The notes: generated by a model not told the origin, from the letters alone. 64,000 bases of DNA from Algimonas ampicilliniresistens (GCF_030159955.1 NZ_BSNK01000002.1:310001-374000), one strand, 5' to 3'. Counted from the stretch's first letter, positions 53,303 to 62,877 are shown. A program made the numbers and translations.

Positions 53303-54289
53303 ATGAGCACCGACCAGTTTCCTCTGTTTCAGCCCGACACCACCGTGTCCGCGCGCGAAACATTCGGCGTCGATTTCGACATGCAGGTTCCGGCTTTCTC
53401 AAAAGCGAGTGAGTTCGTTCCGCCGATCGACGACGCCTACCGTTTCGACACACCCACGACGCAGGCGATCTGCGCGGGCTTCGCTTTTAACCGGCGAGTG
53501 ATGATCCAAGGTTATCACGGGACCGGGAAATCGACCCATATCGAACAGGTCGCAGCACGGCTGAACTGGCCGATGGTACGGATCAATCTGGATAGCCATG
53601 TCAGCCGGATCGACCTGGTCGGTAAAGACGCAATTGTGCTGAAAGACGGCAAGCAAATCACCGAATTCCGCGAAGGCCTGCTGCCTTGGGCGCTGCAAAA
53701 TCCGGTCGCGCTGACTTTTGATGAATATGATGCGGGTCGCCCCGACGTCATGTTTGTGATCCAGCGCGTACTGGAAGCCCAAGGTCGCCTGACCTTGCTC
53801 GACCAGAACAAGGTTATCACCCCGCATCCAGCGTTCCGCCTGTTCGCCACGACCAATACGGTCGGCCTTGGCGATACATCCGGGCTGTATCACGGCACAC
53901 AGCAAATCAACCAAGGTCAGATGGACCGCTGGTCGATCGTCTGCCAACTCAACTATCTGCCGCATGATGAGGAAGAGAAGATCGTGCTCGCCAAGAGCCC
54001 GACTTATGACAATGCCGAAGGCCGCGATGTCATCGCCTCTATGGTTCGCGTCGCCGATATGACCCGCAACGCCTTTATCAATGGCGACATCTCGACCGTG
54101 ATGAGTCCGCGTACCGTCATGAACTGGGCCGAAAACGCCCGCATCTTCGACGGCGATCTGGCCCAAGCTTTCCGCCTGACTTTCCTGAACAAATGCGACG
54201 AACTGGAACGCCCCGTCATCAGCGAGTTTTACCAGCGCGCCTTTGGTGAGGATTTACCGGAAAGCGCCGCAAGCGTAATGGTCGCGTAG
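53303..54289 (+). CDS. cobS: CobS-like AAA+ ATPase (cobaltochelatase subunit)
   Basis: The 328-aa AAA+ protein has Walker [10 protein letters not shown] (70-78), [22 protein letters not shown] and [12 protein letters not shown], the pattern of CobS. In cobalamin synthesis it works with CobT and CobN to insert cobalt. In alphaproteobacteria cobT usually follows directly; here it does not, and no cobalamin gene is in the window. ATG 53303 is chosen; the in-frame TTG at 53270 would add 11 residues. Confidence 0.9.
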   Translation: MSTDQFPLFQPDTTVSARETFGVDFDMQVPAFSKASEFVPPIDDAYRFDTPTTQAICAGFAFNRRVMIQGYHGTGKSTHIEQVAARLNWPMVRINLDSHVSRIDLVGKDAIVLKDGKQITEFREGLLPWALQNPVALTFDEYDAGRPDVMFVIQRVLEAQGRLTLLDQNKVITPHPAFRLFATTNTVGLGDTSGLYHGTQQINQGQMDRWSIVCQLNYLPHDEEEKIVLAKSPTYDNAEGRDVIASMVRVADMTRNAFINGDISTVMSPRTVMNWAENARIFDGDLAQAFRLTFLNKCDELERPVISEFYQRAFGEDLPESAASVMVA

Positions 54290-54317
54290 CGATCTGAAAA
54301 GCCAAAAAGCTCGATAA

Positions 54318-55583
54318 TCAATCGGACATGTCGACATAAGTTTCGGCAAAATACAGCGCTTGAGATTCAAGGAACTCAATCGACTTCTTCCGACTTTTGA
54401 TCGCGGACGATGCGCCAGTGGGCGTGTATCGAATGATAAGCTCGCGCAGATCGCGATCTGAGTCAACGAACTCAATGTCCTTCAATGTTCCGTCGTGCAA
54501 ATTCAGTAAAGCATCGGACATTGGAATATCAGTCAGTGTCCGCTTCCTCGCCCACCTAGCGAATAGGCGTACATCGGAATGATCGCCCCATTCATCGGGG
54601 TTATCGGAACTCACAAACATTTTCAGGAAATGCTCGACCTGCTTGGATGAGGTCTTAACTCTATCTGTAGGTTTGTGAGCCGTTTCAAACCGGAAACAAC
54701 GTCCATCAATGTCGAGATCGACTTGTAAGTAAGACTTGTTGGGAAGAGCAAAGCGAGCGCTCAAGTCCCGATCTTTTTCAAAACGGTTTTCCGCCTCTTC
54801 TTTTCGAAGTTCCGCGCTCGGCGATTCTATGACTTGGGAGACATTTACATCCAACGCTTCGGTCAAAATCATAGAAAGATCAGCGGACTCTTGAAACCAA
54901 CCTGCAATGACATCGTCGATGTCATCGTTTGATGGCGTTCCTTTGTCACGAACCGTATCGACGAATTGCGGCCAGCAGGTCGGCATGGCATGATACCCAT
55001 TGACCTTTGACGCGCCATGTTGAAGAAAATCGATGAATTGGATTAGGATCGCGGACTCGACAGGATCCAGCGTTTCATCTTGTAGCACTTCCTGAGCTTG
55101 ATGAGTCAGATAACGCCAAGACCAATGGAAGTGATCAATTTTGCGAAGTCTTTTTTCAGCAGGCTTTAGCCGCAAAGGTGGCATGGCCGGATCAGCGCAC
55201 ATCTCGTTAGATACGGTGATCAACGCATCAACTTTTTGTTCGATAGCCCGGTTGAGATAACGACCAAGCTGAGGCTGATCTAGGTCAGCCGAACCGATCT
55301 TCACTTCGACCAATGCTTCCCATCGGGTTTTTTGATCCAGAATTATTTTGGCGTCAGGGATGTCTTTGTCGCTGAGCCGCCCTCCAATCGAAGGTCGAAG
55401 GACACAAGTGTAGTCATTGCCGTTTTTATAGGCAGACTTTCCAACTGACCTTAGCAGTCTGTCTCGATAAGGGTGAACCAAGCCGATAACAGCGAAAAAG
55501 ATTGATGTCGCAGCGTCTTCAGATCCTGCTTTCATCATCGGAAAAAGAGTCGGTTCCTGACCCCCCTTGAACGGCTCAGCCAT
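54318..55583 (-). CDS. PD-(D/E)XK-like putative nuclease, possible defence gene
   Basis: The 421-aa protein has IPDAKIIL (Asp77), a run of 15 residues, then ALVEVKIG (Glu93, Lys95) and DLDQPQLGRYL, the D...EXK...QxxxY layout of PD-(D/E)XK nucleases (numbering from ATG 55583). The remaining C-terminal 300 residues are unrecognised. Base composition appears lower in GC than the flanking genes, which suggests transfer. It sits on the opposite strand where cobT is expected after cobS. Other gene products with this fold act in restriction or repair; I infer defence only loosely. Confidence 0.55.
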   Translation of the reverse strand: MAEPFKGGQEPTLFPMMKAGSEDAATSIFFAVIGLVHPYRDRLLRSVGKSAYKNGNDYTCVLRPSIGGRLSDKDIPDAKIILDQKTRWEALVEVKIGSADLDQPQLGRYLNRAIEQKVDALITVSNEMCADPAMPPLRLKPAEKRLRKIDHFHWSWRYLTHQAQEVLQDETLDPVESAILIQFIDFLQHGASKVNGYHAMPTCWPQFVDTVRDKGTPSNDDIDDVIAGWFQESADLSMILTEALDVNVSQVIESPSAELRKEEAENRFEKDRDLSARFALPNKSYLQVDLDIDGRCFRFETAHKPTDRVKTSSKQVEHFLKMFVSSDNPDEWGDHSDVRLFARWARKRTLTDIPMSDALLNLHDGTLKDIEFVDSDRDLRELIIRYTPTGASSAIKSRKKSIEFLESQALYFAETYVDMSD

Positions 55584-55650
55584 AATCCCCTCCGCAAACA
55601 TCGTTTGCGAGCATTCTTGGGTTTAGCAACGCAAAGTCAAGGGTCGTGCG

Positions 55651-56133
55651 TTAACCCGCCGCCTCTTTCGCGACATCCTTCAGCATCCGTGCGATCGTCT
55701 TCAACCGCTCGTCCTGATCTTCGATGTTGTGGCGAGCGGCGAGAGTTTTGATGTCGGTATAGCTGATCCGCGTTTTGCCGCTTTTATCTGTGAAGATTAG
55801 CATTTTGAGCGGCAGGTCGAGACCCATTTCCGGGCTAGCCTGCAGGAGCGGTGTGCCGCCTTCAGGATTGCCGAAGACGAACAGTTTAGACTGGCCGATA
55901 TCGCGCCCAACATAAGTGGCGCCCGCGCCATGATCGATCACAGTGAACAGCGTCAGGTCACGCGCGCCGATCGCGGCGCGCAGCCGCGCTTCGGTCGCAA
56001 CGAAACTATCCGATACAGAGATCGATTTATGATCCGGTTCAGGCGCAGTGCTGGCGCATGCGGAGACCGTTAGGGCGGAGAGGATCAGGGTGGAGGCAAT
56101 CAGTAAATGTTTCACGTGAAACAAATGGCTCAA
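55651..56133 (-). CDS. DUF302-domain lipoprotein
   Basis: The 160-aa protein has a lipoprotein signal ending VSAC (Cys26) and a DUF302 domain (RLRAAIGARDLTLFTVIDHGAGA, LFVFGNPEGGTPLLQASPEMGLDLPLKMLIF). DUF302 proteins are found in the periplasm and envelope with unknown function. The first codons overlap a perfect parS site, so the Phe-His-Val-Lys residues near position 5-8 are partly dictated by the site. Confidence 0.88.
   Translation of the reverse strand: MSHLFHVKHLLIASTLILSALTVSACASTAPEPDHKSISVSDSFVATEARLRAAIGARDLTLFTVIDHGAGATYVGRDIGQSKLFVFGNPEGGTPLLQASPEMGLDLPLKMLIFTDKSGKTRISYTDIKTLAARHNIEDQDERLKTIARMLKDVAKEAAG
56108..56123. other. parS centromere-like site for ParB
   Basis: TGTTTCACGTGAAACA is a perfect 16-bp palindrome identical to the bacterial parS consensus. 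It lies within the first codons of the DUF302 lipoprotein gene. parS sites cluster near the replication origin, so this window probably lies in the origin-proximal part of the chromosome. Confidence 0.95.
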
Positions 56134-56152
56134 AGTCGAGCGCGGTTCCAGC

Positions 56153-56785
56153 TTAAATCAAAAATGACGCTAGCCAGCCAAACAGGCCGAGCGAAATACT
56201 GAGCGCGATGAGCATGAGAATGCCGTCGCGGGCGATCAGCGCCAACCCGATCAGGCCAAGAATGGCCGCCGCCGGAACGACGCCAAACGGGATTAGGCCA
56301 AGCGGTACCATGGCCGCTGACAACAGGACCGCGACGAGGGCCGCAAGAACCAACATCGCCCCGTCCGTGGCCCAAGCTAAACGCGGCTGGATGACGTTAT
56401 CCACCTTAGCCAACCACGGGGACACGCGACCATGAACCTTGGCGACGCGGGTGTGAGGCACACGGACCTTAGCCAAAATATCCGGCACCCATGGATAAGG
56501 TCGCCGCGCGAGAAGCTGCACGGCGAAAGCAATATTGATTAGACCAAACGCTGCGGGCAGCCCCGGGATCGCGCCAAGCGGCGTCATCAGAAACAGGCCG
56601 CACAATACCATAACTGGGCCAAACGCACGGTGGCCGAGCGAGATAACAATATCCTGCAGATTACTGTCTTCACCGTCCATTTCGGACAAAACATGGGCGA
56701 GCACGCCCTGTAACGGAGCCTCCTCCATAGGCGGCTTTGGGTGCGGGTCTGGCGGAGGTTCATTATTGTTGGACGGGCCAGTCAT
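56153..56785 (-). CDS. exoD: ExoD-family exopolysaccharide synthesis protein
   Basis: The 210-aa membrane protein has a Pro-rich N-terminus (about 25 residues) and the ExoD core (LAHVLSEMDGEDSNLQDIVISLGHRAFGPVMVLCGLFLMTPLGAIPGLPA; then several glycine-rich helices). ExoD is needed for proper exopolysaccharide production and alkaline tolerance in rhizobia. It ends some 19 bp before the DUF302 start on the same strand. Confidence 0.9.
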   Translation of the reverse strand: MTGPSNNNEPPPDPHPKPPMEEAPLQGVLAHVLSEMDGEDSNLQDIVISLGHRAFGPVMVLCGLFLMTPLGAIPGLPAAFGLINIAFAVQLLARRPYPWVPDILAKVRVPHTRVAKVHGRVSPWLAKVDNVIQPRLAWATDGAMLVLAALVAVLLSAAMVPLGLIPFGVVPAAAILGLIGLALIARDGILMLIALSISLGLFGWLASFLI

Positions 56786-56863
56786 AACGGTGACAGATAG
56801 GGCGGGCGCTGTTAGGGCGCTACCGCTAATGCAGGCACAGAGTCAGGTGGGCGGAACACAGAT

Positions 56864-57475
56864 TTGGAATTCGATGTCTGGCTCAGTCTGGTCGTGCTCT
56901 TTACTGTTGGCGGGCTAACGCCCGGCCCGGCGGTGATGCTCGTCATGGCGAGTTCTTTTCGCTATGGATTCCGGCCCGCCATGCTGCCCGCCCTGGGTAT
57001 CGCCTCGGCCAACGTCTTATGGTTAATCCTAGCGGCGTCCGGCACGGCGGCCTTGTTGACGGCTTTCCCCAGCGTGACGCTTGGCCTCAAAGTCTTGGGT
57101 CTGCTCGTTATTCTCTATCTTGGCCTGTCGACTATTTTCGGGCCGCCGCCGGATATGAGCGTGAGTTCCGGCGACGCGCCGAAACGGACCGGGCTTTATG
57201 CACGCGGTGTGGCATTGCAGATCAGCTCACCGCTACCGCTGGTCTATTTCGGTATGTTGCTGCCGCTTTATTTCGACGCGGACAAACCGATCTTGCCACA
57301 ATTCGGGATCATGCTGGCGACGGTCACTTGGTTGGAGTTGCAGGGTCTCGCGGTTTACGCGGCATTTGCCCGCTGGATCCGCGCGAAGCTACAAAGCCCC
57401 AAAGCGGCAAAGATATTCAACGCCATGATTGGCGTGGTCATGATTGCGTCTGGAGTTTGGGCGATCTTCGCATAG
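56864..57475 (+). CDS. LysE/RhtB-family amino-acid exporter
   Basis: The 203-aa protein has five or six helices and the LysE signature (FTVGGLTPGPAVMLVMASSFRYGFRPAMLPALGIASANV, residues 14-52). It probably exports amino acids or similar solutes; the substrate is unknown. The TTG start at 56864 follows GGGCGGA. No in-frame ATG fits, so TTG is likely genuine. Confidence 0.88.
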   Translation: MEFDVWLSLVVLFTVGGLTPGPAVMLVMASSFRYGFRPAMLPALGIASANVLWLILAASGTAALLTAFPSVTLGLKVLGLLVILYLGLSTIFGPPPDMSVSSGDAPKRTGLYARGVALQISSPLPLVYFGMLLPLYFDADKPILPQFGIMLATVTWLELQGLAVYAAFARWIRAKLQSPKAAKIFNAMIGVVMIASGVWAIFA

Positions 57476-57484
57476 CCCTACAAT

Positions 57485-57511
57485 AAAAAAGACGCGCCAC
57501 AGGGGCACGCC
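57485..57511 (-). terminator. Terminator of the ahpC-ahpD operon
   Basis: On the minus strand GGCGTGCC pairs with GGCGCGTC (two G-U pairs) around a 5-nt loop, followed by six U. Confidence 0.75.
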
Positions 57512-57541
57512 TTCAAAACTCAGATTAGAAATCTGACTATT

Positions 57542-58072
57542 CTATGTAGCAGCCTCGATCTCAAGTGCCTGCGCCGCAGCGCTCAGCACAGCGCCAATTC
57601 GGATCGCGGTTTGCACGCCTTGTCGCGTTACGCCGCCCTTGATCACTTCGGCGACATGCGCGTCCATACACATGCCGCAGCCATTGATGGCCGAGACAGC
57701 AAGGCTCATCAATTCGAAGTCGATCTTGTCGATGCCCGGATTGCCGATCACATTCATGCGTAGATTGGCGGGCATTTTGGCATATTCGCCGTCACTCACC
57801 AGATGGACGAAGCGGTAATAGACATTGTTCATCGCCATCACGGTCGCGGCGGCCTTGGCGGCGTCCACGATTTCGGACGATGCATCCACCTCTTCCGTGA
57901 TCGCAGTGATCACGTCTTTATGCTTCGTCGCATAGGCGGAGGCGAGCGCAATGCCCGCCACCGCGTCTCTGGACAGCCCGTCCATCCCGTCAGCCGCGAG
58001 AACGCGGCCGAGGTTGAGCTTAATGTCCTTAGCATAGCTCGGCAGGGCCGATTTTAGCTCAGCAAGCGCCAT
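57542..58072 (-). CDS. ahpD: Alkyl hydroperoxidase AhpD
   Basis: The 176-aa protein has the CXXC active site Cys132/Cys135 with His139 (NGCGMCMDAHV) typical of AhpD. It recycles AhpC through its redox-active cysteine pair, with lipoamide as donor in known systems. It starts 2 bp after the ahpC stop in the same operon. Confidence 0.94.
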   Translation of the reverse strand: MALAELKSALPSYAKDIKLNLGRVLAADGMDGLSRDAVAGIALASAYATKHKDVITAITEEVDASSEIVDAAKAAATVMAMNNVYYRFVHLVSDGEYAKMPANLRMNVIGNPGIDKIDFELMSLAVSAINGCGMCMDAHVAEVIKGGVTRQGVQTAIRIGAVLSAAAQALEIEAAT

Positions 58073-58074
58073 AG

Positions 58075-58638
58075 TTAGGCGGCCTTCTGCAGGTCGATAA
58101 CCTCGTCACCTTTGGACCAGTTACATGGGCACAGCTCATCTGTTTGCAGAGCGTCGAGCACGCGCAGAACTTCCTGCGGGTTCCGGCCGACATTCAAGTC
58201 GGTCACATAGATGAAGCGTACAACGCCGTCTGGGTCCGCAATAAAGGTCGCGCGTTGTGCTACACCTTCAGCTTCATCGAGAATACCGAGCGCCGTCGTC
58301 AGCTCACGCTTAATGTCCGCCAGCATTGGGATTGGCAGATCGCGCAGCTCGTCTTGGTGCTTGCGCCAGTTCCAGTGGGTGAACTCTGAATCCGTCGAGG
58401 CGGTCAACAGAACCGTATCGCGGTCTTCAAACTCTTCGTTCAGCGCGCCAAAGGCCGCAATCTCGGTTGGGCAAACGAAGGTAAAGTCTTTTGGATAGAA
58501 GAACAGGACGGTCCATTTACCTTTCAGATCGTCATTCGAAACAGTCTTGAAAACATTGTCGATCGTGATCTCGTCAAACGGCTTTCCGTCAACGGCGGTC
58601 AGAGAAAATTCAGGGAGTGTATCGCCGATTTTGATCAT
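58075..58638 (-). CDS. ahpC: Peroxiredoxin AhpC
   Basis: The 187-aa 2-Cys peroxiredoxin reduces hydrogen and alkyl peroxides. The peroxidatic Cys56 lies in DFTFVCPTE and the resolving Cys (170 or 172) in ELCPCNW. ATG 58638 (MIKIGDTLPEF) is chosen; the frame extends to 58692. The 267 bp upstream, to the ppa start, contain the hairpin GGGGCTGCGCCCC and probably the promoter, but no OxyR site could be recognised. Confidence 0.95.
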   Translation of the reverse strand: MIKIGDTLPEFSLTAVDGKPFDEITIDNVFKTVSNDDLKGKWTVLFFYPKDFTFVCPTEIAAFGALNEEFEDRDTVLLTASTDSEFTHWNWRKHQDELRDLPIPMLADIKRELTTALGILDEAEGVAQRATFIADPDGVVRFIYVTDLNVGRNPQEVLRVLDALQTDELCPCNWSKGDEVIDLQKAA

Positions 58639-58905
58639 GGCAGTCAGTTTCCTTTTGGGAATAAGTGAGTGTGATTCGTTTAAGACGACCACATATTGGA
58701 TCGTCGGGGCTGCGCCCCTAGACCCACACTTACGGCTCGCCCAATCGTTTGTTCCAATCAGGTCGATAGGTGTGGCCGAAGGGTATGGAGGGGATGAAAA
58801 TCTGGGCCGTTCTGCCCTGATTATGGACAGTTGCGAAGGCTTGCCGTAGCGGCTGACGCCTTTTATGGCCCGCCCGCCGAGACTTATAAAATAGAGCGCC
58901 GCATC

Positions 58906-59427
58906 ATGAACCTATCCGCCATTCCTGCCGGTGAAAATCCGCCCAATGACATCAACGTCGTGATCGAAGTCCCGCTCGGCGGCGAGCCGATCAAATATGA
59001 ACTCGATAAAGCCAGCGGCGCCATGTTCGTGGACCGCTTCCTTTACACATCCATGCGTTACCCTTGTAATTATGGCTTTATCCCGCACACATTGTCCGAT
59101 GATGGCGACCCGACAGATGTGTTGGTTGTCGGCCAGCGCGCATTGATGCCGGGTTGCATTGTCCGGGCGCGGCCTGTCGGCGTGTTGATGATGGAAGATG
59201 AAGCCGGGCTGGACGAAAAGATCGTTGCCGTGCCGCATCCCAAACTGACACGCTATTACGACCAGATCGAGACCTATCGCGATCTACCACAAGTCCTGCA
59301 GGATCGGATCCCGCATTTCTTCGCTCATTATAAAGACCTTGAGCCCGACAAATGGGTCAAAGTGCTGGGCTGGGGTGATCTCGACAAGGCGCGCGAGTTG
59401 ATCGCCAGCGGAATTGCGGCGGCCTAA
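58906..59427 (+). CDS. ppa: Inorganic pyrophosphatase
   Basis: The 173-aa family I pyrophosphatase (VVIEVPLGGEPIKYELDKASGAMFVDRFLYTSMRYPCNYGFIPHTLSDDGDPTDVLVVG) has the active-site DGDPTDVLV segment. It hydrolyses pyrophosphate in the cytoplasm. ATG 58906 (MNLSAIPAG) matches family starts; an in-frame ATG exists at 58831. Confidence 0.96.
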   Translation: MNLSAIPAGENPPNDINVVIEVPLGGEPIKYELDKASGAMFVDRFLYTSMRYPCNYGFIPHTLSDDGDPTDVLVVGQRALMPGCIVRARPVGVLMMEDEAGLDEKIVAVPHPKLTRYYDQIETYRDLPQVLQDRIPHFFAHYKDLEPDKWVKVLGWGDLDKARELIASGIAAA

Positions 59428-59485
59428 ACGCCTTCGCTTGCCGAAACGACCCTATTCGTGACATCTCGGCCTTAGGAGGCCGTCA

Positions 59486-60427
59486 ATGCGCCATTGGGTT
59501 AGTTTCATTGCCAGCGCGCTTGTCTTTGCAGGCTGTGCCACATCGAACCCCGTCGAGCGGACGCCGCTCGAGGATCAACTTGCTCTATTTCTAGACTGGT
59601 TTCCGGGCCGCTATGACAGCGCCGCGCAAGTCCTCCGCGACACGCGGGAGGGCACCGCTGAGGCAGAGCGGAATTATCGTCGCCATTCGATCTTCCGTCA
59701 GGTCGAACTGCCAGCGTTTGGTGAGACGGTTTTCCTAGCGCATCAATATCGCGACGGCGATCCAGCCAAAGTTTATCGCCAACGCCTCTATACCTTCACC
59801 CTCGATGAGGCTGAAAATGCGTTTCGACTACGCGTGCATGTCCCCAAAGATGCCGACGCGCTGAAAGGGGCCTATCGCAACCCATCTCGCTTAGCCGGAT
59901 TAACACTCGAGGATTTCACTGTCTGGGAGGGTTGTGACCTCTTCTGGCAGCTTGAAGACGGCCGTTTTGTCGGGCGGTTGAAACCTGGCGCATGCCGGTT
60001 CAATTCCAAAGCCTTCGGCCAAGAGATTGTTCTCGACGAGACATTGACCCTGATGGAGGATCAAATCTGGTTCGCAGATCGAGGCTTGAGCCTGTCGGGC
60101 GATTATCTGTTCGGGATGCGCGGGACGACGCCGAACATGTCGCTCAAGGCTCGGCCCTTTATATGCGAAGACGGCAAGGGCGCGGCTTGGCTTCACGACC
60201 AAGGCGGCATGTCCAAAGCGCTAGGTTACCACATAAAATTGGAGCGGCTCAATCAGGCCGATGAAGCTGGGGAAGCTGTCGGGTTACGTCTGACGGTCTC
60301 GATGATCGGCCGCCGTGATTTAACCGTTCTGGCTGATCATGACGCTGAGACTCTGGCGATTGATGTCGGCCCAGATCGGCTAAGCTGTCGTCACGCGCCC
60401 GATACGCTCTATTCAGAAAATAGCTAA
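59486..60427 (+). CDS. CpcT/CpeT-like lipoprotein
   Basis: The 313-aa protein has a lipoprotein signal (FAGC, Cys17) and a CpeT/CpcT domain (DWFPGRYDSAAQVLRD, YRQRLYTFTLDEAENAFRLRVHVP, GAYRNPSRLAGLTLEDFTVWEGCDLFWQLEDGRFVG, GACRFNSKAFGQEIVLDETLTLM). In cyanobacteria this fold attaches bilins to phycobiliproteins. Nothing here suggests phycobiliproteins, and a secreted lipoprotein location fits another role, such as binding a hydrophobic ligand. Heterotrophic homologues exist with unknown function. Confidence 0.82.
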   Translation: MRHWVSFIASALVFAGCATSNPVERTPLEDQLALFLDWFPGRYDSAAQVLRDTREGTAEAERNYRRHSIFRQVELPAFGETVFLAHQYRDGDPAKVYRQRLYTFTLDEAENAFRLRVHVPKDADALKGAYRNPSRLAGLTLEDFTVWEGCDLFWQLEDGRFVGRLKPGACRFNSKAFGQEIVLDETLTLMEDQIWFADRGLSLSGDYLFGMRGTTPNMSLKARPFICEDGKGAAWLHDQGGMSKALGYHIKLERLNQADEAGEAVGLRLTVSMIGRRDLTVLADHDAETLAIDVGPDRLSCRHAPDTLYSENS

Positions 60428-60434
60428 GCCGCGT

Positions 60435-61790
60435 TCAAACGTCTTGGTTCAAATGCGCGGTGATGCGTGGGTAATAGATCGCCAGCGTTAGCGCGCGAAC
60501 GGCATAGTAGAATAGGAAGGCAAGCCAAATCCCGGCGGCGCCAAAGCGAGGCACGATCAGGAAATGCGCACCAATATAGAGCGCGACCGCCACCAACCCC
60601 GCATTGCGCATTTCCGCCGTGCGGGTCGTGCCGATAAAGATGCCGTCAATTTGATAGGCGGCAAAACCGATCACGGGCGCAAGCGCGGCGTAAGGCAAAT
60701 AGGTCCGCGCCATGTCGCGCACAGCCGGATCCACCGTCAGCAGATCGATCAGCAAGGGTCCGCCGAGCCAGATGACTGCGCCGATGAGAATGGCAAATAG
60801 CGCCGAAAATTTCGTCGTGAGTTGCACCGCCCGGTTAAACCGTTTGCGGTCTCGCGCCCCATACGCGGCCCCCGTCACCGCTTCTGCCGTATGAGCAAAA
60901 GCATCGAGGACAAGCGCGCTCATGGTGATGAGCTGCATATGGATGTGGTTGGCCGCCATGAACAGCGAGCCTTCGCTGGCGGCTGCATTACCGAAGAAAT
61001 TGAAGCCCAGCGTCAAGGTCAGAGTGCGCACGAATATATTCGAATTGGCAATCCCAAGTCGCTTTAACTGGGTCGGGTCCAGCAAGTTGGCGCGCGTGAT
61101 AACTCCAGGCTGCAAACCGCCGCGCCGGACGAACTCGCGTCGCATTAACATCAGGCCCATCAGGAAACCCGCCCATTCGGCCACGGCGGAGGCCAGACCG
61201 ACGCCGTAAAGTCCCGCCCCAAAGACGATGACGAAGAGTGGCGACAGGATGATATTGACCAGATTGAGGACGATCTGAAGCTGTAGTGCCAAACCCGCCC
61301 GGCTAATCCCGACAAACCAGCCCATTAAGGCAATGGTACCGAGCGTGGCGGGCAGCCCCCATAGACGCGCTTGAATATAGGTCGCGGCAGAGCTTTCCAA
61401 TTCAGGCGACGCCGTAAAGACGGCGAAAGCAGCGGGCAACAGCAAGAGCTGCAGCACGAAAACGAGTGACCCGATGAGCAGGCCGAGCGGAATAGCGCGC
61501 AAAATATGGCCCTGCACGCCCGCCACGTTCCCGGCGCCGTCATCCTGAGCGGCGAGACCCGCCGTGCTCATGCGAAGAAAGCCGAAGCCCCAATAGACGA
61601 TGCCGTAAATCACCGCACCAAGCCCAATTCCGGCCAGCGCCTGCGTGCCGACAAAGCGGCCAATTACCAACGTATCTACCAAGCCGACGACCGGCGCAGC
61701 CGCATTGGCCAACATTATCGGCCAGCTCTGATTAAACACGGCCCTCGCCGTGAGCGGCTGAGCCGTCACAGGCTGAGATGTGGCGGTCAT
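60435..61790 (-). CDS. MATE-family efflux transporter (DinF-like)
   Basis: The 451-aa protein has twelve likely helices and MATE features (FNQSWPIMLANAAAPVVGLVDTLVIGRFVGTQALAGIGLG; a second-half ALVLDAFAHTAEAVTGAAYGARD). Sequence style fits the DinF branch. It exports cationic or other organic compounds by Na+ or H+ exchange. The gene starts 37 bp after the yebC stop on the same strand. Confidence 0.9.
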   Translation of the reverse strand: MTATSQPVTAQPLTARAVFNQSWPIMLANAAAPVVGLVDTLVIGRFVGTQALAGIGLGAVIYGIVYWGFGFLRMSTAGLAAQDDGAGNVAGVQGHILRAIPLGLLIGSLVFVLQLLLLPAAFAVFTASPELESSAATYIQARLWGLPATLGTIALMGWFVGISRAGLALQLQIVLNLVNIILSPLFVIVFGAGLYGVGLASAVAEWAGFLMGLMLMRREFVRRGGLQPGVITRANLLDPTQLKRLGIANSNIFVRTLTLTLGFNFFGNAAASEGSLFMAANHIHMQLITMSALVLDAFAHTAEAVTGAAYGARDRKRFNRAVQLTTKFSALFAILIGAVIWLGGPLLIDLLTVDPAVRDMARTYLPYAALAPVIGFAAYQIDGIFIGTTRTAEMRNAGLVAVALYIGAHFLIVPRFGAAGIWLAFLFYYAVRALTLAIYYPRITAHLNQDV

Positions 61791-61827
61791 GATTATTTAC
61801 CGCCCCAGATCATGAGCAGGTCGTCAC

Positions 61828-62604
61828 CTATTCCGCGTCCAGCTTCGCCGCCGCTTCCTCTGTCATGTCGAAATTATGGAAGACGGATGACACATCATCG
61901 AGATCTTCGAGCGCATCGTTAATCCGCATCACTTGCGCGGCAAGATCCGGGTTATCAATGTCGTTCTGGGCTTTCCAGACGAGGTTGACCGATTTCGCTT
62001 CGCCAAATTTTGCTTCGAGGTTTGACGCCACTTCGCCCAGATCATCACGTTGGGTATAGATGGTGTGTACGGGCTCATATTCGTCCCATTGATCATCAGA
62101 CGCTTCGTCATGTTCGACATCATCTGCGCCAACTTCGATAGCCACTTCCATCACCGTGTCTTCGTCCGCGATGTCGAGCGGATATTCAATTTTACCGATC
62201 TGATCGAACATGTAGGCGACAGAACCCGTCTCCCCCAGATTGCCGCCATTTTTGGAAAAGGCCGTGCGCACTTCCATCGCTGTACGGTTCGTATTGTCCG
62301 TGGAGGCTTCAATGATGAAGCCAATGCCGCCCGGGCCAAAGCCTTCATAGCGAAGCTCTTCATAATCCGCGCCTTCACCGCCTGCGCCTTTATCGACAGC
62401 GCGTTGGATATTGTCCTTGGGCATGGATTGGCCCTTGGCGTTATTGATCGCCAAACGCAGACGCGGATTCATGTCTGGGTCCGGACCGCCCATTTTAGCG
62501 GCCACAGCGATATCTTTGGCAAGTTTAGAAAACAGCTTGGAGCGCAACTTATCCTGGCGACCTTTGCGGTGCTGGATATTGGCCCATTTGGAATGGCCGG
62601 CCAT
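61828..62604 (-). CDS. yebC: YebC/PmpR-family protein
   Basis: The 258-aa protein starts [18 protein letters not shown] and has [25 protein letters not shown] and [19 protein letters not shown], the standard YebC/TACO1 blocks. Members regulate transcription or help translate proline-rich stretches. Length is normal. The low-complexity tail is short. Confidence 0.95.
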   Translation of the reverse strand: MAGHSKWANIQHRKGRQDKLRSKLFSKLAKDIAVAAKMGGPDPDMNPRLRLAINNAKGQSMPKDNIQRAVDKGAGGEGADYEELRYEGFGPGGIGFIIEASTDNTNRTAMEVRTAFSKNGGNLGETGSVAYMFDQIGKIEYPLDIADEDTVMEVAIEVGADDVEHDEASDDQWDEYEPVHTIYTQRDDLGEVASNLEAKFGEAKSVNLVWKAQNDIDNPDLAAQVMRINDALEDLDDVSSVFHNFDMTEEAAAKLDAE

Positions 62605-62877
62605 GGGGAACCTCGTTCTTAATCAGTCTTGTTCGGAGTTGCGTCCCTCTAGCGGGATGACGACGCGGCGGCAAGACAAGCGAACCGCCCGATCTCGCCT
62701 CTCCCAATCTCGAGATTATCTCTCCTTACGCTCACACGCCTGTGATGCGCTGTGAAAAGACGTTACTGGAATGATCGGTCCATATCGTGTCTTAGGGCTT
62801 TGTCAGGCGACATCGCCCGGCGCCCAGACCGAACAAAAGTCGGCTGGGGTTCAATCGAAATGAAAAGAGAGCGCATC

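Noticed and set aside
58707-58719. GGGGCTGCGCCCC hairpin upstream of ahpC
   Set aside because: A short common GC hairpin with no T-run on either strand; no function assigned.
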